Assembly: GCF_040869045.1 (NCBI RefSeq)
Contig: NC_090322.1
Location: forward strand, 189,533,477 to 189,597,476
DNA from: Eurosta solidaginis
Taxonomy: Eukaryota; Arthropoda; Insecta; Diptera; Tephritidae
Direction of reading: 5' to 3'
DNA length: 64,000 nt
In this document: positions 57,336 through 64,000 of the stretch, in pieces
Position numbering within the stretch: the first letter of the stretch is position 1
Layout: each line of letters opens with the position of its first letter
Translations under genes and position numbers: made by a program
The notes under the pieces: generated by a model
What the model was told of the DNA's origin: nothing
The model's input: only the letters and a program-made list of their open reading frames with translations
The model's database searches: none

Positions 57336-58062
57336 CTAGGATTGATAAGTACCAAGAAATGTGCCGCACATTGGGCAAAAATGATTTGCATTGCGACAGG
57401 TATCCATACAATATGGAAGGCAACAACAACTGCGTAAACAAAAATATTATACAAATAACTCTTGTTTATATGTAAGTAATAAGAGACACTTCCTCATGTA
57501 AATTTAACGATTTATCCGCCAGATAAAACATTTTTCGTTAAATTTCACATGAGGGAACGGGCCTCAGGGTGTTAAATTTTCAGGCGATTACTTCATGTGT
57601 CCTATCTTAAAGGCGGCTTTTCTGTGGAAAATTATGAAATTATGCCGTTTAAAAAATCTTACTTAGGCACATACATATATTCATCTGTAAATTGAATTTC
57701 ACTTAGAAATGTTAACACCCTCATTTACGACACAATTAAACTTACCCAGTCCACGTTAACAACAAGCATGCCAAATGTGTTTTTGTCGTTGAGCGGTGTC
57801 TAACCGTCGTCTTAACCACACATTTGCACTGTGGACAACGCAATTGCGTTGATTGTGGGCCCACTGGTGGGTTCGGATTGGTATAAATGGATGTATACTG
57901 CGGTATTGGTGATTGACCGGCCAATGGCACACCACTGGGTCCAGGTTGTTCGGTGATCGAAATATTAGTTTCCTTATAAGCCGGCGGCGGTGCTGTTGGT
58001 GTATTCAATTCAGATGGCAAATCATTACGAATTTGATCATAAGGATGCTTATTGTACGCCAT
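57336..58062 (-). CDS. LITAF-domain protein, copy 3 (two exons)
   Basis: Exon 1 is 57746-58062 and exon 2 is 57336-57429, with GTAAGT and ACGCAG splice sites; 136 residues. The predicted protein appears the same as copy 2: PTAP-PPAY tail, CPQC and CPMC knuckles, terminal GTYQS. Nucleotide differences from copy 2 are few and silent as far as I can see. The gene marks the start of the third, truncated unit and is followed upstream by the same RTE fragment and SINE as copy 2. Confidence 0.88.
57491..57553. repeat. Intronic hairpin in LITAF copy 3
   Basis: Same CCTCATGTAAATTTAACGA foldback as in copies 1 and 2. The surrounding intron matches copy 1 (AACTCTTGTTTATATG) better than copy 2 (AACCCTTGATTATATG) at its 3' side. 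Confidence 0.58.
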
Positions 58063-58323
58063 TTTTTATAAGAAAATGGGTTTTTATATTCCTGTCTTAA
58101 ACGAAACACTTTAGTACTGTCGATAAATTTACAAGCGCCAAGCGACCAAATTGTGTGAGCACGTGATAAATACTGATGCACAGCTTAAAATTGTGTGTAC
58201 ATATTGCTGTTGTTTTTGATTCAGGAAACAGTTTCGAACTACATACCCGATGCACAGTGGGCGTAATAGCACAGTTTTTTTTGAAAAATTATAATTCTTT
58301 GTTTCGTGTAATGAATTATATTC

Positions 58324-58440
58324 TTACTTACTTACTTAATCCTTCCAATGGATCTTTCGAAGAACTTTTCTCGCGAACATTCCCACAGCCAAAGGTCATC
58401 TTCTGTTGTCATGTGGTCACTGTGTTCAGTTCTGCGCCTG
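58324..58440 (-). mobile_element. Internally deleted RTE-like tail, unit 3
   Basis: Counterpart of 34481-34600. Confidence 0.58.
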
Positions 58441-58471
58441 TTTTCCAAAATTTTACCAAACTATCTCGTCG

Positions 58472-58620
58472 ACCGCCGTGGTGTAATGGTATCGTGCTCT
58501 GCGTACCACACGGAAGAACCTGGCTTCACGCCCTGGGCAAAGCAACATCGAAATTTTAGAAAAAAGTGTTTTCAATTAGAAAAAAAAATGTCTAAAGGGG
58601 GTCGCCCTCGGCAGTGTTCA
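58472..58620 (+). mobile_element. tRNA-derived SINE, unit 3
   Basis: Counterpart of 34631-34780. Box A reads TGTAATGGTATCGTG and box B GGCTTCACGCCC. Confidence 0.74.
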
Positions 58621-58816
58621 TTTATTTATTTTATCTCGTCAAATTTGACCACTATATGACTGTTGTGCATGCATTGTCACTATTTTCCCATTTTTCGATA
58701 TTTTCAATATTTGAGCATGGTTATAACTTGATTACATCCATCATCAAAACCAATATATTTCGAGCTCAGATAAGGTCGTGACAAAACTTAGAACAGTTTT
58801 ATCAATTTTTGCTCAA

Positions 58817-59370
58817 TTGAACGTATAAAGCGACGGAAGGAAAGACAGGCGAAAGGCTGGGTATAAAAGGTGGGCGTGGTTTTCAATCGATACTGCCCAT
58901 TTATACAAAAAAAGATATTATCATCAAAACAATGCAAACGACAGGATTGGTCGATTTTTGTACAATTTAAGGCATCAATAATACTATAGGGAGTAACCTG
59001 GTTCGATTTGTATGAACGTAAGTTAAGCGAAAAAAAAGTTCCACTACGCATACCCAAACAAATAATATTCGAGCCTGCGAAAAAAATGGCGAAAGGGTAA
59101 ATTTTTCGACCAAAACACAATTCCCAAAACCGAAAAAATGTTTGTTTTTTTTTCAAAAGACTGTTGTTTCGAAAAATTTTTGGCGATAACAGTTTCTTAT
59201 TTTTTAAATATATAAAAACGAAGCGGAGCCACGCCCATTTTAAAAATTTTTTTACAATCTTGTACTTTTCTCCATTATATCACTTCAGAGGTCAAATATT
59301 TTACACTTTAGTTTTATTCCGTAAATTTGTTTTTGTCAACATAAGACTTAAAAATAGTTTTATAACGATC
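58817..59370. repeat. Dispersed GGGCGTGG-type repeat, right flank
   Basis: Contains GGTGGGCGTGGTTTTCAATCG and GGAGCCACGCCCATTTT, in the style of the dispersed noncoding repeat at 12060. Open frames here are short and without features. Confidence 0.45.
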
Positions 59371-59480
59371 GCCTTGGTGTGCTGTTAGCATGCTCCGCCT
59401 ACCACACAGAAGTTCCAGGGTTAAACGCCGAACCAAAAAAACATCAAACATTTAAAACATTTTCTCCAAAGCGGAAAATC
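59371..59480 (+). mobile_element. Diverged tRNA-derived SINE copy
   Basis: GCCTTGGTGTGCTGTTAGCATG, then CTCCGCCTACCACACAGAAG and CCAGGGTTAAACGCC match the same SINE head as at 34631, but at lower identity and without the 3' body. It is an older insertion. Confidence 0.6.
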
Positions 59481-61125
59481 ATAGTATATTTAGCGGCAAG
59501 GAAAATCTATCTGCTAAATTTGAGTATTATATTTAAACAGATTTTTGGTTATGGCTTGCAAATATCTTATATTCAACTTCTAAATGTAGGCTGGGCTTCG
59601 CCCATTTTCCAAAATTTAACAATATTTCTATTTTACATCACGCAGTCAACACAATTCATCAATTTATCGGTTTTTGATAATAAATTATTAATTCTTCGAA
59701 ATTTTCGATATTGAAAAATAAAACCTGGTTATAGTTTTATTTCGCCCATTTTCAATACCAATCTATTCTCGATATCAATAAGCCAGTGTACGAAATTTCG
59801 TTTTGATGTTTAATGTATGCCATTACGTTTGTACAATCGTTATATAATCAAAGTTATACTACCCTTGTGTACAAGTGCATGCTGGAAATAATTAGAAGAA
59901 ACCCAACAAAATTGTATTTCTTCCTTTATATAAATGCGCTGCAGTATGATCTGTTTATATAAATAAAATGTTAAAAAATGTGTTCTCTATCAAGTCTTTA
60001 TCTTACAAGGAATCAACATAAAAGTCGATCGCAAGATTCCAATTTACGAGTTTTCAACATCATTTTTTGATTTTTGGAGGCGCACCCTAGCGGACTTCTT
60101 TTGCCCTTCTGTTGCATTATGTCGGTGCTCTGAACGATGTGTGAAGTTCCAAGTTGTAGCTCAATAGCAAGGCTCTTAAAAATGTATTGTACGCTTCCCT
60201 CCATCAGTACGAATTTTCTGCCCATCCGTAGCGAAATTTTGCGATAGATATTTCTCTCCCTCTTGCATCTGACATACATTTAAAATATCAAGCACTCAAC
60301 TTTCCAGGAATTTATTGAAAAACTGATACAAATATTCCTAAGTGTTACTAGTTAAATGCGAAGTTACGGAAGAGTTGATCGCAACATTCCACATGCCCTG
60401 AAGTGTGCTTCCCGAGATCTGTGAATATTCTGAACGCTGGCACATCTATTACCATGGTTTTTACTAAGTATACATTCTGTCAAAATATTCAGCTTTGTTC
60501 AAAATTTCTCTCTCTAATGTGCCATGATGTTACTTAAAAACCTATCTCTAAATTCCTATTCTCGTAAGACTTTTTCAATTATCTCCAACCGTCAGCCACC
60601 TGTTGAATATTTTTTTCTTTTTTTTTGGTACCTAATAAGGGTTTCAAGTTTCTACCCAATGAAAATAAACTTAAAACTTTATCGCAATAATCCACATACT
60701 CAGTATTGATTTTCCAAAGATCTCTAAATATTTCTATCCCTGTTCCGTCTAAGTGTAAGGTTTCACGTTACTAGCGGAATGAGAAGTTATTTAAATATCT
60801 ATAGCTTCAACATGCTCTGATGGAATTTTACAAATATCTCTAAATATATTGATACATGCCCCACCTATAAAAACTTTTTGTCTTTAGTACGCAAAATTTC
60901 AAACTTCATACAAACGATTAAAATATATCTATCTCTGTGCCATCTAGCGACAGTTTTTACTTTTTTTGAAGACCTTAGCTCTACGAGAAATTAGTCAAAA
61001 ATCTACTTTAAGGTTCGACAATTTTTGATTATTTTTTATTTTCAAGAAAATGTATCAGTTTTTTCCATAGTACGCCGGCTCATACATTTTTTAAGTACGA
61101 TGAGTGTTTAAATGGTACAGCCTTA
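59481..61125. repeat. Diverged paralogue of LITAF-downstream repeats, no inserts
   Basis: 60160-60490 aligns with 12742-13070 and 35366-35690. 60750-61125 aligns with about 15045-15420. The Helentron (13.3-15.0 kb in unit 1) and the solo LTR of unit 2 are absent. It is therefore a near-empty version of the unit's first part, separated by much greater divergence than units 1 and 2. No gene is seen. Confidence 0.65.
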
Positions 61126-61350
61126 AGCTGGAGCCATTGGTGCTTTATCGGTAACCGTATCGGTAACCTTATAACAGCTGATTCGACCAACCTTATGAGA
61201 ATCAATGCAATCGATTATTGGTGCCGCTAAGGTCGTAACCGTATCGTAGCCAACCAATTGGGTTTTGGTTTACCATCATAACGATAAACAGCTGATTACG
61301 TTAGGGATACGGATACAGCGATACGACATACGGCACCAATGACTCCGGCT
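61126..61350. mobile_element. PIF/Harbinger-like MITE with TTA duplication
   Basis: 225 bp with termini AGCTGGAGCCATTGGTGC and the inverted AGCCGGAGTCATTGGTGCC. It is flanked by TTA (61123-61125 and 61351-61353). A 3-bp TWA duplication is the Harbinger habit, though a TTAA reading is also possible. Units 1 and 2 have the uninterrupted site (CAGCTTTAATGCTGATAAC near 15410 and 38715). Internal repeats of GGTAACCGTATCG are present; it encodes nothing. Confidence 0.75.
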
Positions 61351-61353
61351 TTA

Positions 61354-62437
61354 ACACTGACCACACAGGGAGACACATTTTAGGCAATATGTTGCTTGGA
61401 AACCAAGTGGTAGGCGAGAGAGCGACAACGAGAATAGACAGGAAAATATGTACATATATTGTCGACATACAAGTCTTTCTTTTGGAACGACACATTGCAA
61501 TCGCTGATCGTGCAAATGAAAATGTAAACAGATAACAAAATGTATTGTTTCCCCGTTAGGGTGTGTCAAATTATTTTGAAAGAATTTTGTTGCTATAAAT
61601 TTATTGTAATTCTTTTTAATAAAGAACAAACAAATTTTCTAAAATAAAGATTAGAGGACACGGGAATGTGAAAAATTTATTTATTTCTGTATCTTGAGCA
61701 GCCATGACTAATATTGGGTAATGAGAAATATATTAAATTGCTAAAAAATTCAGCTTTCATACAATTTTTAGATTTGCAAATTTTCAGATATTTGTCTAAA
61801 CAAAATAAGAATTTGTGATTTCAGATTTCGACTAGTTTCAATAACAATATATGGATCTCATAAAAACTTGCATGCTTATATCCGAACTTATCACTCAGAA
61901 AACTTGATACCTCCAGAAACAGCCAAAAGTTTGCAAAAATATTGCCATTGGGGGCTACATTACCTTTGGCAAAAGTAGTGACCGAAATATGAACGGATTG
62001 TGTTGATTCAGCGTCGAAATTTGTGTTTTCGCTTTTTTCAATAAATACTTAAGACTACCAAATTTCAACGTACAAAAAAAAAATCGATGATTTTTGCAGC
62101 ATTTTTACCGAGCTTTTCAAAAAACCATATCAAAAAAAGGCTTCAACATGTGAAATGTAAGTGACACACTATGAAACGTGAGAGGCACTGAACAACAGAC
62201 TTGAAAAAAGAACTTCTTTGCTTACCAATTATACTTTCCATAAACTACTCTTCCTTAAAATGTGGCTTCATTTGAATTAAATTAAGCAGTTCGCAGAGTT
62301 TAGAACGCAAAATTAAAGAACTCAAAAAACCAAACCAAATTCGTGCGGAAACGTAAGTGACAAGACAAAAAATGCCAAGTTTCTGCAGTTTCAAAATTTT
62401 TAAGTTTGACATAATTCAAGAAGACTATCATAAGGCT
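61354..62437. repeat. Diverged paralogue of 15.4 and 21.5-21.9 kb sequence
   Basis: 61380-61395 continues the match to 15440. 61740-62125 matches 21500-21880 (GACCGAAATATGAACGGATTG and GCAGCATTTTTACCGAGCTTTTC). The intervening 6 kb of unit 1 (composite element, Helitron, minisatellite) is missing here. After 62130 I see no homology and no gene. Confidence 0.55.
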
Positions 62438-63001
62438 GTGGGTTATACAACAAATTTAATGGGGTTACACTGAAATGTCAGTAAGGAAAAATCTCGAGTC
62501 ACTCCGGTACATAGAACCGACTGCCTTGGGAAGCGAATTGAAAGTATTATGAGGAAATACGGCACCTGAGAACACAGCCGTAAAAAGCCAAAAAACATAA
62601 GCAGGTTCTCAGTGAACTACACAAACAGGCGTCGGACATCTATGTCAAGGATTTCCCGGTGAATCCTTTACTCAAAAAACAATACCCTAAACCTGCAGAA
62701 GACGAACGCACACTCCCTACGGAAACGCGAGTCACTCTAGCTCAACTTCGATCTGGATACTATAGCAGGTTAAACTATTACCTATCCAGAATCAACTCCG
62801 ACATACAAAATGTATGCCTTGCTTGCAATGTGTCCCCACATAACACCAACCATCTCTTCAATTGTTATGTGGAACCAACCCCTCTCATTATGGTCCACCC
62901 CTGTTGAAACAGCAAGTTTCCCGTTAGAGGTTATTGGTGACAATTTGTGATCGGTCACACCTATTGGAATGGGGCGAAGCACTGCTACAATAAGAACAAC
63001 A
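62438..63001 (+). mobile_element. Twin-primed insertion of the 2A-bearing LINE
   Basis: The 5' part (62438-62546) is the reverse complement of the LINE's start (compare 29075-29195; GCTTCCCAAGGCAGTCGGTTC). The remainder (about 62549-63001) is the forward 3' end (compare 32665-33125) with the CCHC-like motif and an A/CA-rich tail. The whole is flanked by a perfect 14-bp duplication, ACTATCATAAGGCT (62424-62437 and 63002-63015). Inversion of the 5' part with loss of the middle is the signature of twin priming during target-primed reverse transcription. The open frame 62659-62907 reads through the region that is frameshifted in units 1 and 2. Confidence 0.9.
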
Positions 63002-63015
63002 ACTATCATAAGGCT

Positions 63016-64000
63016 CCACTAACTGTGCCACAAGATTTCGAAAATTGTTGAAAACTAGCAGGAAAGTTTGTAATTTTGTGTCGATCAGTGAAAGATAACT
63101 GACGCTGAATTTAGCCATATGTAAAAAGAGCAAACTTGGCACGGAATAAGAAAATTTAACATAAACATAATTTGTTTCGTATATACAGTTACTCACAAAA
63201 ATAAGTACACACTGGGTTTATGTTGATAATTTTCATCTAAAATATCGCAAATTCCCTAACGGAAACCACATTCAAAAAATGTCAAAAGTTATTCAAAGGT
63301 AAGGAGAATTAATCAAAATTTCAAAAATGACCATCAAAATTTTCAAGTTTTTTTTCAGAATTTCTAGATTATTTTTGAGTATGTTGTTTTTTAGCCCAAT
63401 AAATTTTAGTATAGTAATGTGCAAGTTAGAAATAGCTCAAAATTTTTCCTGAATTCTCAGAATTTTTTTCGGCGAGGGTGTTGACCAATTTCCCACATAC
63501 ATCCCATGAACGAAAATACAAACTTGTTTTCGCACAATAGGGTCGTTTCATGATTCCAAGTCACATATGTATTTGCAAAATATAAATATAATAAACAGGG
63601 ACGCAAATAATGGCTATTATTTTCATATGTTTGAAAAGGTTGCGAGAAAACAACCTTAACATTTTTTAGAGAGTTCGTAAACATTATCGTAAAAATTATT
63701 TTTTTTTTGGAACAAATAACCATTAAAGCAACCAAAATTTATTATGGGTGTTCCGTAACTATTATAGTAACGAACATTTTTTTGGTTATAAATAAGAATT
63801 TTTGGTCATTAGTATCAGTACAACTTACATATTTTTAGCTTATACCTACAATTTCAAAATAACAAATGCGCCTTATAGTGAAGACTACGATTCGGGTTTG
63901 CAAGCAGATATTGTCCAAATTAACACAATGGCAGTTTTAAACGAGGGAAAAATTAAACTGGTGAATTATGTTTAAAAAAATTTAAAGGTAGATGAATTTT
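63016..64000. other. No gene recognised; possible Tc1/mariner-like terminus near 63185
   Basis: AT-rich sequence. TACAGTTACTCACAAAAATA at about 63184 resembles the outer end of Tc1/mariner-type elements that begin CAGT and sit on TA, but no matching inverted end is seen before the window stops. The minus-strand frame 63457-63735 has no recognisable features. Confidence 0.3.

Larger units (their letters stand above)
57148..58816. repeat. Tandem duplication, partial third unit
   Basis: Near-identical to 33299-34974 (LITAF copy, RTE tail fragment, SINE). Similarity drops sharply at about 58816, after TCAATTTTTGCTCAA. Confidence 0.88.

Overview
This window looks like heterochromatin-like or gene-poor DNA from a higher dipteran, most likely a tephritid fruit fly. 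It is AT-rich, has spliced genes with GT-AG introns, and is packed with insect transposon families. Several of these (a tRNA-derived SINE, the '...AATTGGCGCTTAACCG' retrotransposon tail, and the GTCC-rich dispersed repeat) I remember as very common in tephritid assemblies; that is recollection, not a search result. Nothing bacterial, no CRISPR array and no rRNA or tRNA gene is visible.

Left flank (1-10.65 kb): one short unidentified ORF at position 1, two minus-strand fragments of an endonuclease/reverse-transcriptase retrotransposon (1.8-2.9 kb), then a possible 6.15-kb DNA element (4493-10645) bounded by 12-bp inverted termini and near-identical 8-bp target duplications. Inside it are a GC-rich degenerate repeat, a 1-kb AT-rich tract and a clear 560-bp hAT-type element full of CCGGATAT motifs.

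Core (10.65-58.8 kb): a tandem segmental duplication with a unit of about 22.6-23.9 kb. Unit 1 is about 10651-33298, unit 2 about 33299-57147, and a third partial unit is 57148-58816. Each unit starts with a two-exon LITAF-domain gene on the minus strand (three copies; exon structure and reading frame intact in all). The gene is followed by dispersed repeats, a 5'-truncated Helentron (Pif1 helicase C-terminus fused to an AP-type endonuclease), a composite inverted-repeat element with P-like MITEs, a broken canonical Helitron helicase, a 117-bp minisatellite, a LOA-like LINE with its catalytic RT core deleted, retrotransposon tails, a CR1/jockey-type LINE split by a palindromic hAT MITE, and a 4-kb LINE with a 2A-like peptide motif and PHD-like zinc fingers. 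Units 1 and 2 share most TE lesions, so the elements were dead before duplication. They differ by a solo LTR and an inverted duplication (unit 2) and by a P-like MITE next to the gene (unit 1).

Right flank (58.8-64 kb): a more diverged paralogue of the sequence downstream of the LITAF gene. It lacks the Helentron, Helitron and LINEs, so it approximates an older, emptier state. It carries a SINE, a PIF/Harbinger-like MITE with an identifiable empty site, and a 564-bp twin-primed insertion of the 2A-bearing LINE with a perfect 14-bp target duplication.

The only plausible host protein is the LITAF-like membrane adaptor. All other recognisable coding sequence is transposon-derived and broken.
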